Below are positions 36,939 through 46,784 of a stretch of DNA of 64,000 nucleotides, one piece after another. The position numbers and the translations under genes were made by a program. The DNA comes from PLOWO2-12-38-17 sp963709355. GTDB lineage: Bacteria > Planctomycetota > Brocadiia > Brocadiales > Brocadiaceae. The notes beneath the pieces were generated by a model. That model was not told the origin of the DNA and searched no databases. It saw only the letters and a program-made list of their open reading frames with translations. Each line of letters begins with the position of its first letter. Within the stretch, counting starts at the first letter, position 1. Location: contig CAVPVY010000005.1 of assembly GCA_963709355.1 (NCBI GenBank), positions 2,480,001 to 2,544,000 of the forward strand, written 5' to 3'.

Positions 36939-36979
36939 TTACACCGTAATAATATTACACATGGGTAATATATAGTCAA
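36939..36979 (-). promoter_or_regulatory. Putative cassette promoter with inverted-repeat operator
   Basis: On the minus strand, TTGACT (36979-36974) and TAATAT (36957-36952) are separated by 16 bases. The palindrome ATATTAC-N6-GTAATAT (36952-36971) fills the spacer and overlaps the -10. A second one, TTAC-N3-GTAA (36939-36949), follows. MerR-type proteins act on inverted repeats in this position, so autoregulation is likely. Confidence 0.6.
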
Positions 36980-37131
36980 GTGAAAATTTATATTACTGCT
37001 ACGTTATTAATGAGAAAGTTATTCTACACTATGTGCGGTAATGTCAAAATTCGGTGGAGAGTTGATGGTCTTTGGTGGTGCTAAGAGGAACAAAAAAGGG
37101 CAAATGATTGAAAACATTTTTTACGTTGGTT

Positions 37132-39351
37132 TTATCTTACCCGCTCCAGTTTTGCGTATGCCAGCATTAGATGTTTTACTCCGCCAATATTAAAACTAAC
37201 CTTTGCGCTCGCCTTTTCATTATTACCAGAAACTTCTAAAATCCTCCCAACACCAAAAACAGGATGTTTAATTACATCGCCGCTGGAAAATAATATATAA
37301 TCCTCTTTTGATTTAACGTCTGTTATATAGGACGCATTACCAGACGAAGCAAAGGTATCTAAATCTAAATTTGTTCCAGAAAATATATCTTTACTACTGC
37401 CGCTTTCTGTTTTGTAAATATCAAAAGACTGGTGATTAACTCTGTCAATCTCATCCATAATTTCTCTTGGAATTTCATCCAGGAATCTTGAAGGGACAGA
37501 TGAATTCATCTGTCCATATCTCATTCGCCGCTTTGCATGTGTAATATACAGTTCCTTCATAGCCCGTGTAATACCAACATAGCAAAGCCTGCGTTCTTCC
37601 TCAATTTCTTCATCGGAATGGCACGACTCTGAATGTGGTAACAACCCTTCTTCCATGCCCGTTATAAAAACAATGGGGAATTCTAACCCTTTAGCGGTAT
37701 GGAGGGTCATCAACGTTACACTATCCATATCTCCTTCAAACTCGTCAACATCTGAAACAAGCGCCACGTCTTCTAAAAACCCCTGTAAAGTTCCATCTAA
37801 ATTATTCATATCATATTCATGGGCGGCATTAACAAGCTCCTCAATGTTTGCAATGCGATCCTTTGAATCCTTTTCTCCTGACCCCTCAAGAAACTCAATA
37901 TATTTTGTTTCTTTAACGATGTGTTTCACAACGTCTTCAACTGTTAATTTTTGTAATTTTCTCAAATTTAAAACTAATCCAAGAAAACATTTTATAGCTG
38001 CGGACGCCTTTGCTCCTATCTCCGGTATTAACTTGACCTGCTGAATCGCGTTAAAAAGGGTTGTATTGTTCATAATTGCCCAGTCCTTTAGCTTCTTAAC
38101 AGTAGTATTCCCTATACCCCGCGTGGGCGTATTAATCGTACGTTCCAATGCTACTTCATCATTTGGATTAACACATAGCCTGAGATAAGCCAGTGTATCC
38201 TTGATCTCTTTTCTTTGATAAAACTCTACACCTCCAATAATTGTATAGGGTATTCCATAATTTCTCAAAAAAATTTCAAGCACGCGTGATTGAGCATTTG
38301 TCCTATAAAACAATGCAATATCTGAATATTTTACATTTTCTTCTTTAAGTCCCCTTATTGTCTTTGCGATTTCTTCTGCCTCTACATGCTCATCCTCACA
38401 ATAAACAACTTTTATCTTCTCACCTAATGGGTTTTCTGTCCACAAATCTTTCCGCTTTCGGAATATGTTATTTTTAATCACACAGGAAGCAGCGTGAAGA
38501 ATATGCTTAGTTGAACGGTAATTTTGTTCTAATAGAACAACCCTCGCATCCGGATAATCCTTCTCAAAGTCCATAATATTTCTAATATCTGCTCCTCGCC
38601 AGCCATAAATTGACTGGTCCGGATCGCCTGTTACACAAATGTTTCTATATCTATTAGCAAGAAGCTGCGTAATAATATACTGTGCGTAATTAGTATCCTG
38701 ATATTCATCAACAAGAATAAATTTAAATTTTTCCTGGTACATTTCAAGGATATCAGGATATATTTTAAAGAGCTCAATAGTCTTAACCAGTAAATCGTCA
38801 AAATCCAGGCCATTATTAGCCTTGAGACGCCCTTGATATTTCGTATAAATCTGTGCGACAATGCGATTATAGTAACCTGATGCGGTTGTTGTAAATGCAT
38901 CAGGATTAACAAGCTTATTCTTGGCGTTGCTAATAGAAGCTGCAATCTTACCAGGTTTCCACTGTGAAGTATCAAGTTGAAGTTCTGCCATAATAGATTT
39001 GATTTGATTCAACTGATCAAGCGTGTCGTAAATAGTAAAATCCCTGGAGTAACCCAATCGGTCAATATTGCTCCTGAGAATACGTGAACACATCTTATGA
39101 AAAGTAGAAATCCAGAGTCCCTTATGTGCGGAAAATTGCTTTACACGATCATACATCTCATCGGCCGCCTTATTAGTAAAAGTAATAGCAAGGATGTTGT
39201 AAGGATTTACACCTTGTGACATCAAATAACCAATGCGGCGCGTGATTACCCTTGTCTTACCGCTACCGGCGCCTGCTACTACAAGCAGTGGACTTTCTAC
39301 ATATGTAATTGCTTCACGCTGTCTTTCCGTAACGTCATTTAAAAGCAGCAT
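37132..39351 (-). CDS. UvrD/PcrA-type DNA helicase
   Basis: A 739-residue superfamily I helicase with motif I AGAGSGKTRVI (27-37), Ia TFTNKAADEM, II VDEYQDTN, III GDPDQSIYGWRGAD, IV LEQNYRST, V TLHTAKGLEFPIVF and VI RRLCYVGITRA. The C-terminal tail (VKHPVFGVGRILEVSG) is the PcrA-type interaction fold. It acts in repair and removal of RecA or RNA polymerase. It is last in a purD-methyltransferase-helicase operon (6 bases after the methyltransferase). Confidence 0.93.
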   Translation of the reverse strand: MLLLNDVTERQREAITYVESPLLVVAGAGSGKTRVITRRIGYLMSQGVNPYNILAITFTNKAADEMYDRVKQFSAHKGLWISTFHKMCSRILRSNIDRLGYSRDFTIYDTLDQLNQIKSIMAELQLDTSQWKPGKIAASISNAKNKLVNPDAFTTTASGYYNRIVAQIYTKYQGRLKANNGLDFDDLLVKTIELFKIYPDILEMYQEKFKFILVDEYQDTNYAQYIITQLLANRYRNICVTGDPDQSIYGWRGADIRNIMDFEKDYPDARVVLLEQNYRSTKHILHAASCVIKNNIFRKRKDLWTENPLGEKIKVVYCEDEHVEAEEIAKTIRGLKEENVKYSDIALFYRTNAQSRVLEIFLRNYGIPYTIIGGVEFYQRKEIKDTLAYLRLCVNPNDEVALERTINTPTRGIGNTTVKKLKDWAIMNNTTLFNAIQQVKLIPEIGAKASAAIKCFLGLVLNLRKLQKLTVEDVVKHIVKETKYIEFLEGSGEKDSKDRIANIEELVNAAHEYDMNNLDGTLQGFLEDVALVSDVDEFEGDMDSVTLMTLHTAKGLEFPIVFITGMEEGLLPHSESCHSDEEIEEERRLCYVGITRAMKELYITHAKRRMRYGQMNSSVPSRFLDEIPREIMDEIDRVNHQSFDIYKTESGSSKDIFSGTNLDLDTFASSGNASYITDVKSKEDYILFSSGDVIKHPVFGVGRILEVSGNNEKASAKVSFNIGGVKHLMLAYAKLERVR

Positions 39352-39357
39352 TGATCT

Positions 39358-40017
39358 TCACTTTCTCGCAATAAGGCTTGCAACCGCCTTTTTATCATCC
39401 AAAACAAGTTCTCTATAATAAATAATTGTTAAATCTTTAAATAAATACAAAAGTTCATTAGTTTTCAGCAGATAGTCTTTGTTCTTTGGTCCTTCAAACC
39501 CGCGTTCCCAGTTTTCAATTGTATAGGTTTCATAAATAACCATACCACCGGGTTTCAACGCCTCCTTAATCTGCGGTATGAGACTGCGTTGCAAATAATA
39601 AAAGCACGCCACTACATCATAAGTATCTTTAGGTAGTTTATAAATTTCCAAATCCGCAACAAAGGCATTTACCCTGACGTCATTTTCCTTTGCCAGATCC
39701 AGCGTTTTCTTCACAGCTATCTCTGAAACATCACACCCATCTACTTCAAATCCATTTTTTGCAAGGAAACCAGCATTACGGCCCTCACCCATTGCAATAT
39801 CCAGAGCCTTTCCTCCTGGCAATATATTAATATGCTCCTTTAGAAATTCGACAGGTTCTTTACCCAATATATATGTCTCTGTATCGTATCTTTTATTCCA
39901 GAACACTCTATCTTGTTCACTCGCAAATAACGCAGATGTAACATTAACTACAACATAAAAAATTATTATATACAAAGAATAATCTTTGTAAGGTACATAT
40001 TCTTTAACATTATCCAT
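39358..40017 (-). CDS. SAM-dependent methyltransferase with N-terminal hydrophobic segment
   Basis: A 219-residue class I methyltransferase of TehB-like type: WNKRYDTE, then motif I ALDIAMGEGRNAGFLA, VDGCDVSEIAV, VADLEIYKLP, and ALKPGGMVIYETY. Residues 13-32 form a hydrophobic segment (YSLYIIIFYVVVNVTSALFA) that could be a signal peptide or anchor. The real start may be further in. The substrate is unknown. It sits 3 bases after purD and 6 before the helicase gene. Confidence 0.75.
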   Translation of the reverse strand: MDNVKEYVPYKDYSLYIIIFYVVVNVTSALFASEQDRVFWNKRYDTETYILGKEPVEFLKEHINILPGGKALDIAMGEGRNAGFLAKNGFEVDGCDVSEIAVKKTLDLAKENDVRVNAFVADLEIYKLPKDTYDVVACFYYLQRSLIPQIKEALKPGGMVIYETYTIENWERGFEGPKNKDYLLKTNELLYLFKDLTIIYYRELVLDDKKAVASLIARK

Positions 40018-40020
40018 GTC

Positions 40021-41301
40021 TTACAAATTCTTTTTATTAATAGCTTTTGTTCCTATATCTTTTCTGTAATGTGCACCATCAAAAGATAACTTTTTAATTG
40101 CCTCATATACGTTCTTTTGGGCTTTTTCCAAATCTCGTTCCAATATAGTAACCCCCAAAACCCGTCCCCCATTAGTTACAACCTTTCCATCTTTTATCGC
40201 AGTACCAGCGTGAAAAACTTGTACATTGTTTACACTTTTAACCGCTTCTAGTCCAAAAACAGGTAAACCTTTTTCGTATTTATCGGGATAACCTTTGGAT
40301 GCCATTATCACACAGACTGATACACCGTCATGCCATTCAATTTCCACCTCTTCTATATTATTCTTTACTGTTGACAAAAGAAGCGGCACCAAATCGCTTT
40401 TCATCCTCATGAGAAGAACCTGCGTCTCCGGATCTCCAAATCTGGCATTAAATTCAAGCACTTTTGGACCAGCATTTGTTATCATTAGCCCTGCGTAAAT
40501 AACACCCTTATAAGGGCGGTTTTCCTTTTTTAATGCATGAACTATAGGTACAAGGATATTTTCCTCAATTGAAGACTGCAGGTCATCCGTAACAAGCGGC
40601 ACTGGTGAATAAGCACCCATCCCGCCTGTGTTAGGACCTTTGTCTCCTTCGTACACTGCCTTATGATCCTGCACAGAAGAAAGGGGAACGATTGTCTTTC
40701 CATCTGTAATTGCAAGAATAGACACCTCTTCTCCAGAAAGAAACTCCTCAACAACAATCCTTTCTCCTGCATATCCAAATATCTTTTCTTTCATTATATC
40801 ATCAATATGCCTATCTGCATCTTCCAATGTCTTGCATACAAAAACACCCTTTCCCTTTGCCAATCCATCAGCCTTAATTACAAGAGGAAACTCGCAAGTT
40901 GATATATACTTCTTAGCATGTTTTAAATCGTCAAACACCTTAAAATCAGCGGTTGGAATACCATATTTTTTCATAATAGTCTTAGCATATACCTTGCTGC
41001 CCTCAATAACAGAAGCGCGTTTATTTGGTCCAAATATATTTAAATGTCCATCTTTAAATCTATCAACTATACCGGCGACTAAGACATCCTCAGGACCCAC
41101 AACTGTTAAATCAATCTTCTTTTTAAGAGCAAAATTATAAAGACCTTCAATGTTTTCAGCGTCAATATCCACACACTCCGCAATTTCTGATATCCCAGGG
41201 TTCCCCTGAGCACAATATACCTTTTTAACCATAGGAGACTGCGCTATCTTCCATACGAGTGCGTGTTCTCTACCGCCATTTCCGACAACCAATACTTTCA
41301 T
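40021..41301 (-). CDS. purD: Phosphoribosylamine-glycine ligase
   Basis: A 426-residue ATP-grasp enzyme for the second step of purine synthesis (GAR synthetase). Motifs: VVGNGGREHAL at the start, FGPNKRASVIEGSK, KADGLAKGKGV, GDKGPNTGGMGAYSP and LEFNARFGDPETQVLL. Length is normal. It is first in an operon with a methyltransferase and a UvrD-type helicase. Confidence 0.96.
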   Translation of the reverse strand: MKVLVVGNGGREHALVWKIAQSPMVKKVYCAQGNPGISEIAECVDIDAENIEGLYNFALKKKIDLTVVGPEDVLVAGIVDRFKDGHLNIFGPNKRASVIEGSKVYAKTIMKKYGIPTADFKVFDDLKHAKKYISTCEFPLVIKADGLAKGKGVFVCKTLEDADRHIDDIMKEKIFGYAGERIVVEEFLSGEEVSILAITDGKTIVPLSSVQDHKAVYEGDKGPNTGGMGAYSPVPLVTDDLQSSIEENILVPIVHALKKENRPYKGVIYAGLMITNAGPKVLEFNARFGDPETQVLLMRMKSDLVPLLLSTVKNNIEEVEIEWHDGVSVCVIMASKGYPDKYEKGLPVFGLEAVKSVNNVQVFHAGTAIKDGKVVTNGGRVLGVTILERDLEKAQKNVYEAIKKLSFDGAHYRKDIGTKAINKKNL

Positions 41302-41511
41302 CCGTTATCTTCCTCTGTTCGCTGATAAAAAAACAAATCTTAAAGAAACATAAATACTCTACTACACAGGAATATCAAAGTGAAAAACGATAAATAAATC
41401 CTTTGTCAAAGTGTTTCTTAAATTACCAAGCATGTAAGAATTTTATTCTTTCTGGTTATAAATAAAATCATTTTACCAGAATAGGATATAAAAAAGGAAA
41501 GTTTTTTATCC

Positions 41512-41539
41512 TTGACAGTTTATTGTGGGTTGATATACT
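41512..41539 (+). promoter_or_regulatory. Promoter of tRNA-fMet
   Basis: TTGACA (41512-41517) and TATACT (41534-41539) are separated by 16 bases and lie about 40 bases upstream of the tRNA. This is close to the sigma-70 consensus and well placed. Confidence 0.75.
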
Positions 41540-41579
41540 GACAATTATTAAAACTTGTGCAAAAGAACAAGTTTGTTGA

Positions 41580-41656
<77 letters not shown>

Positions 41657-41818
41657 ATATAAACACCCCGCCCGAAATAATCCTCTGGGAAACAAATCAT
41701 TAAATGAAATCTCTTCGCGGCTTTTTATAATCATTTACCAATAATATCAGCAGATTCAAGAAAGAAACAACTGTACATGTAGTCTATGTACCAACTCTTA
41801 AATTATCGTTTCTTACCG

Positions 41819-41901
41819 AACAACTTAAAGTAATTATAAAAGATTTGACACCAGAAAAAAGTATAATGGTGTCAAATCTTTTATAATTACTTTAAGTTGT
41901 T
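41819..41901. repeat. Perfect 35-bp inverted repeat (long hairpin)
   Basis: The left arm 41819-41853 (starts AACAACTTAAAG, ends GACACCA) and right arm 41867-41901 are exact reverse complements across a 13-base loop. It lies between tRNA-fMet and the TPR gene, ending 32 bases before its ATG. It is not a normal terminator: no GC-rich stem and no T tract. It could be a cruciform, a MITE-like remnant or an RNase III site. Confidence 0.9.
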
Positions 41902-41933
41902 TCCAAAACATACGTAAAACGGCGAAAAAAATA

Positions 41934-43892
41934 ATGCTACGTTTTTTAAAATTGATATTACTCATCGCAATTCCAGTCATAGTATACGCAAATTCATTCC
42001 AAAACACCTTCGTCTATGATGATGTATTCACAATAACGGATAACTATTTCATCAGGAACTGGGGAAACTTTCCTCACTTGTTCACCAGCGAATATTTTAA
42101 GAGTTCTGGTGAGGCAACATATCGTCCAGTCGTCACTTTTTCGTACTTTATTGATTATTCAATTTGGCATCTCAACCCATTGGGATTGCACCTGACGAAT
42201 GTATTACTTCATACTACATCTGTTTTACTGGTTTATTTTTTATTAACAGCCTTTGTTAAGGATAAGGTCGTTCCTTTTTTAACAGGCATCTTATTCGCCT
42301 TACACCCAATATTAACAGAGGCTGTAAATGGTATTAGTTATAGGGAAGACCTTTTAGCCGTTATCTTCTTTCTTGGTTCTGTTCTCTTATATATCAGATC
42401 AAACAGATACACAGACAAATACGTTTACTTATATCCGCTTTCCCTGATTTCATATCTACTGGCATTGTTTTCAAAGGAGATGGCAATCACTTTACCATTC
42501 ATTATACTCCTATTCGATTGGGTCTTTAATTGCGGCGCCACAATAAAGAAAAATGCCATTAAATATTATTTGGGGTTTATACTCGTAAGCGTCTTTTATT
42601 TGTCTATCAGGTTTATATGGCTTTATAATCCGGCGGAAAAACAGATATTGCATCCTGATAATAGTTTTTTAACAAGTATTTTTACTATGCCTAAGATCTT
42701 TTGCGCTTACATTAAATTATTATTTTTCCCTATTAGTCTAAACGCAGACTATATAATAACTCACACAAAAAATCCGCTGACTGTAACTTTCATCGTTAGT
42801 ATTGCTTTCCTGAGTGTAATAGGAATTATCACTTACAGATTTTATTACTATTCAAAAAGTTTATTTTTCCTTTTATTATGGTTTTACATAACGCTTCTTC
42901 CAACCACGAATATTATTCCAATAGCCAATATTATGGCCGAAAGGTATCTTTATCTACCGTCAATAGGATTTTTTGCGATACTAGCCTACATTCCAATAAA
43001 AATCTGGAGACGTCTTTACCTGGTTATATTAGAGAAAGACCTTTACAAAAAAAGCTTTGCAAATGAAATTATCAACTTTACTATCTACAAACCTGTTTTA
43101 ATTACAACATCTCTCTTAATATTAATTCTTACTATCCCATATTCAATATCAACAATTAAAAGGAATGGGGTCTGGATAAATCCGCTTGTTTTCTGGTCAA
43201 AAACCGTAGAAATGTCTCCACGCAGTTCAAGGGCACATAATAATCTGGGTATGATTTATAACAACAAAGGTAAAATTGATTTAGCAATCCGTGAATTTCA
43301 AACGGCGGTATCCATTGAATCTGACCCAGAATTTCACCATAATTTAGGCATGGCTTATCAGAAAAAAGGCATGAAGGTGGAGGCATTACAGGAATACAAT
43401 CGTGTCCTTGCAGTTAATCCTAATTCACCTTTTACGTATAACAATATAGGAAATATCCTAATTGATTATGGCCGTATTGACGAAGGGATTTCTAAATTCA
43501 AAGATGCCCTACGACTAAAATCCAACTATTACGATGCTCATTTCAATCTGGGGCTTGCTTATTATAAGAAAAACCTTCTTGATGACTCTATAAATGAATT
43601 TAAATTAGCAATACATTACGAACCTGACCGGGCAAAAGCCCACCACTGTCTGGGTATAGTTTATGCAAATAAAGGTATGCCTAATAAGGCACTGGTGGAA
43701 ATGGAGGAGGCTATACGACTAAAACCCGATTACGCTGAAGCATACAAAAACCTTGGCATAATTTACATGGAGTATAAAAATAATACAGAAAAGGCATTAT
43801 ATTATTTTAATGAATTTCTAAGGTTAGACCCCAATAACAATGATGCAGGTACTGTTAAGAAAACTATTGAAACACTTCAATCAACAAATTAA
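41934..43892 (+). CDS. TMTC-like membrane protein with C-terminal TPR repeats
   Basis: A 652-residue protein. Residues 1-420 hold about ten membrane helices with the GT-C-type motif FVYDDVFTITDN and TYRPVVTFSYFIDYSIWHLNPLGLHLTN, as in TMTC and related O-glycosyltransferase-like proteins. Residues 425-645 hold about six TPRs (AHNNLGMIYNNKGKIDLAIREF, NLGLAYYKKNLLDDSINEF and so on). The acidic pair in DDVF is the likely catalytic site in this fold. The function here is unknown, perhaps protein or lipid glycosylation. The stop overlaps the convergent pgi gene by 4 bases. Confidence 0.8.
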   Translation: MLRFLKLILLIAIPVIVYANSFQNTFVYDDVFTITDNYFIRNWGNFPHLFTSEYFKSSGEATYRPVVTFSYFIDYSIWHLNPLGLHLTNVLLHTTSVLLVYFLLTAFVKDKVVPFLTGILFALHPILTEAVNGISYREDLLAVIFFLGSVLLYIRSNRYTDKYVYLYPLSLISYLLALFSKEMAITLPFIILLFDWVFNCGATIKKNAIKYYLGFILVSVFYLSIRFIWLYNPAEKQILHPDNSFLTSIFTMPKIFCAYIKLLFFPISLNADYIITHTKNPLTVTFIVSIAFLSVIGIITYRFYYYSKSLFFLLLWFYITLLPTTNIIPIANIMAERYLYLPSIGFFAILAYIPIKIWRRLYLVILEKDLYKKSFANEIINFTIYKPVLITTSLLILILTIPYSISTIKRNGVWINPLVFWSKTVEMSPRSSRAHNNLGMIYNNKGKIDLAIREFQTAVSIESDPEFHHNLGMAYQKKGMKVEALQEYNRVLAVNPNSPFTYNNIGNILIDYGRIDEGISKFKDALRLKSNYYDAHFNLGLAYYKKNLLDDSINEFKLAIHYEPDRAKAHHCLGIVYANKGMPNKALVEMEEAIRLKPDYAEAYKNLGIIYMEYKNNTEKALYYFNEFLRLDPNNNDAGTVKKTIETLQSTN

Positions 43893-45307
43893 AGGCAATA
43901 TCCTTTGTGCATTTTTTGCGTTAAAAGACCGATTTCACTTTTTCTCTGTTCAAATCCATTCTTACCTAACATCGCAAAGGCATTGATCTTCCCGGCTTCT
44001 ACACCTGGCTGGTCAAATGCATTCACGTTGTAGAACTTACCGATATAAGCCGTTTCTAACTCAAACAAATAGAACAACTGTCCCAGCGTTAATGCTGAAA
44101 GCTCAGATAACGTAACTGTACAATTTGAACGCCTCTGCTCCGTTAGCGCAAGTCTTGTCCCTTCAAATTCAGCCCTCATAATATCGTTCAATGAATGTCC
44201 TTTTAAATAAATCAAATCACTCTCGATATTCTTCTCTTTGTTTGTAACAGGAATATTTTTGTTGAATTGCTCGATGGCAAAAAAGTTTATAACCTTGTCG
44301 TATGGTCCTTCCATATAAAGCTGAAGCTGGGAATGCTGGTCAATAACTCCAATTGCCCTTACTGGAGTAACGCCTGCATGAACAATGCTTTTATTCAGAG
44401 AAAATTTTTTACCAAGACTTTCAGCCCAGAGTTGGCAAAACCAATCCCCAAAACCACTGAGTGCACTTGAATAAGGCATCATGACCAATATATTTTTACC
44501 CTTTCTGGTATGACTTAAAAAATAAAGCGCCGCACCCATCAAAGCTGGATTTTCCCAAATACTATCAGACTTGCACCTCTCGTCCATCATCGCCGCCCCT
44601 TCCAACAACGCAAAAATATCAACACCAGACATAGCAGCAGAAAATAAGCCAACCGACGTCAGCACAGAATAACGCCCACCTACCCCTGCAGGTATTGAAA
44701 AAGAAATAAAACCTTCTCGTTGTGTAATATTTCTTAAAGTACCTTTCTCGCTGTCCGTAGTTGCAATAATATGATTTTTATACTCCTTACCAATCTTATC
44801 GCGCAAAAGCCTTGTTATAATCAAAAACTGCGACATCGTTTCAACCGTTGTGCCCGATTTTGTTATAAAATTGAATAAGGTCTCTCTTGGCATGATAACC
44901 TCCATGAGTCCGGCAAATCTATCAGGGTCAATATTATCAAGTACAAAAATACGAGGGAATCCGCCTCTCCCTTTCTCACTGAGTAAGTTATAAAAGGGAT
45001 GATTTAGAGCCGTGTGAATAGCAATATTTCCGAGCGAAGAGCCGCCAAGGCCAACAATTACAAGGTTTTTGAATCTTCCTTTGATGGAATTTACCGTTTC
45101 AAGGATTTCAGTTGCCGTCTTCTTATCATAAGGCAATTCAAGAAACTGAAGTCTGCCAGCAGTACGCTCTGTTTTTAATTCTTTTGCAAATTGAGAAGCA
45201 ACTGGTTCAATTTCTTTTAACTCCAGCTCAGTTATACCATTTTCCTCCCCAATAACCCCCGCCATCATATTATTGAAATCAAAATGTACTGTTTTTTTAT
45301 TTTCCAT
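43889..45307 (-). CDS. pgi: Glucose-6-phosphate isomerase
   Basis: A 472-residue sugar isomerase with VGLGGSSLGNIAI, the phosphate-binding TKSGTTVETMSQF, PAGVGGRYSVLTSVGLF, QLWAESLGKK and DQHSQLQLYMEGP, in family order. It interconverts glucose-6-P and fructose-6-P. It lies 37 bases after the UDP-sugar pyrophosphorylase gene and is probably co-transcribed, linking hexose phosphate supply to nucleotide-sugar formation. Confidence 0.93.
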   Translation of the reverse strand: MENKKTVHFDFNNMMAGVIGEENGITELELKEIEPVASQFAKELKTERTAGRLQFLELPYDKKTATEILETVNSIKGRFKNLVIVGLGGSSLGNIAIHTALNHPFYNLLSEKGRGGFPRIFVLDNIDPDRFAGLMEVIMPRETLFNFITKSGTTVETMSQFLIITRLLRDKIGKEYKNHIIATTDSEKGTLRNITQREGFISFSIPAGVGGRYSVLTSVGLFSAAMSGVDIFALLEGAAMMDERCKSDSIWENPALMGAALYFLSHTRKGKNILVMMPYSSALSGFGDWFCQLWAESLGKKFSLNKSIVHAGVTPVRAIGVIDQHSQLQLYMEGPYDKVINFFAIEQFNKNIPVTNKEKNIESDLIYLKGHSLNDIMRAEFEGTRLALTEQRRSNCTVTLSELSALTLGQLFYLFELETAYIGKFYNVNAFDQPGVEAGKINAFAMLGKNGFEQRKSEIGLLTQKMHKGYCL

Positions 45308-45344
45308 TTCTATATATTCTTACAACAAACAAGTTAATGTCTAT

Positions 45345-46784
45345 CTATAAGCTCAAAAACCCATTAAATTTTAAAGTTTTATTAATCTTGCCCTTTAATT
45401 CTTCTTCGTCCAGCGCAAAACAAGGATTAATCTCAATCAAGCCAATAACATTGCCCTGCGAGTCAATCGGAACAAAAACACCCGCATTACACAGCCACCT
45501 ACCAAACAAATTGACCATATCTTGTTTTGCAGTGACAGGCGAATTCTCGCCCTCCACATTTTTAACAGGTGAAAACTCGTCTTGACGCAGAACTTCCATG
45601 ATTACACCTTTTTTGACATGCTTTAGCATGTCAAAAATAAAACTTTCAAATTTAACAGCATTATCTTTTTCAGGATTTACCAAAACCCCATTACTATTAA
45701 TATACGGCACTTTCTTTATAGCTGCATGATATGGAAGCGTTTCGCCCTGCTGATACACTTTTTCAAGAAAATCAATATTAATCATGTGTACAGCAATACT
45801 TCCCGCATTGTACTTTAATGTGCCATCATCATTTTTTGCATACATATCCTCTCTGCTAAATTCGCTATATTCAATTATCTGTAAACATCCATTAAGGTAT
45901 ACCACAATGCCAACCTTTTCTTCTGGATGATACTTCTTTACAACTTTCAAAGACATTTCCGCTCCGTCTTTCAGGTGATATCCAACGAAAACAGGATCGG
46001 CAATCTTAATCAGAGCATTATCAACCTGATGATAGAATATTTCTTTAACGCCACGTCTCTTCATATCATTAAGAATACCTTTTTCATTAAGAGCAATGAT
46101 TGTACCTCCGTGTCCGTTTGGACTCATAACAATGCTTGATTTTGAACTCATAAGTAAATTTCCGTGCATGTCCACGGCAGGTAACATACCTTGAGTAAAA
46201 AAGGATATCTGTTGCGGGTCTAATCTGAAGAATTGATTTTCCTTAAAAAAAGCCTGTGTGGCATGGTTATTTGTCTCGCTGGTCATAATGTACCAGAGGA
46301 TATATGTGTCATACCTTTTCTGGATTGCATATATCTTCTCTGCGTGGAGCTGGAAGATACTTTTTTCGCTGATTGGCGCGATAGGTAGCGTCCCCTTTGG
46401 TACATCACTTCCAAGCCTTGTTCCTTGCCCTCCTGCAACCGTAAGGACTGCAATCTTTTTTCTATGTAAGGCATCTTCCCCAATTCTCTTTATTTTTTGT
46501 TCCGCCTCCCTTTCAAAATTATTCACAGGAGGAAGTGTTACCTTTGGCGGAACAAAGCACCCTTCAGTTCTGTTTTTAACTTTGCGAAGACCGTCTCTGA
46601 AGAGTTTGTTTACAAGTTGGAAATCTATGGATGATATTTGTTCAAGCAGATGTTTCTTTTCTCTAAAGGTTATTTCCTCCCACCACCTGAAGATATGACC
46701 TTGACCAGCTTCTAAGGCATTCCTTAGATTGCTTCCGTAGTTTGGAAATGCTTTATCAAGTTTTTTTAGTATCTTTATATTCAA
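45345..46784 (-). CDS. UTP-dependent sugar-1-phosphate uridylyltransferase (UDPGP/UAP1-like)
   Basis: A 479-residue protein of the eukaryote-like UDPGP family (UDP-GlcNAc or UDP-sugar pyrophosphorylase), not the short bacterial GalU type. The nucleotide-binding loop is LTVAGGQGTRLGSDVPKGTLPI. It is followed by MTSETNNHATQAFF, SPNGHGGTIIAL, YHQVDNALIKIADPVFVGYH and KYNAGSIAVHMINIDFL. The sugar substrate (GlcNAc-1-P or hexose-1-P) cannot be told from sequence alone. Confidence 0.87.
   Translation of the reverse strand: MNIKILKKLDKAFPNYGSNLRNALEAGQGHIFRWWEEITFREKKHLLEQISSIDFQLVNKLFRDGLRKVKNRTEGCFVPPKVTLPPVNNFEREAEQKIKRIGEDALHRKKIAVLTVAGGQGTRLGSDVPKGTLPIAPISEKSIFQLHAEKIYAIQKRYDTYILWYIMTSETNNHATQAFFKENQFFRLDPQQISFFTQGMLPAVDMHGNLLMSSKSSIVMSPNGHGGTIIALNEKGILNDMKRRGVKEIFYHQVDNALIKIADPVFVGYHLKDGAEMSLKVVKKYHPEEKVGIVVYLNGCLQIIEYSEFSREDMYAKNDDGTLKYNAGSIAVHMINIDFLEKVYQQGETLPYHAAIKKVPYINSNGVLVNPEKDNAVKFESFIFDMLKHVKKGVIMEVLRQDEFSPVKNVEGENSPVTAKQDMVNLFGRWLCNAGVFVPIDSQGNVIGLIEINPCFALDEEELKGKINKTLKFNGFLSL

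Noticed and set aside
41819..41901. Long hairpin as an intrinsic terminator of tRNA-fMet
   Set aside because: Stem is AT-rich and not followed by a T tract; it is 160 bases beyond the tRNA.
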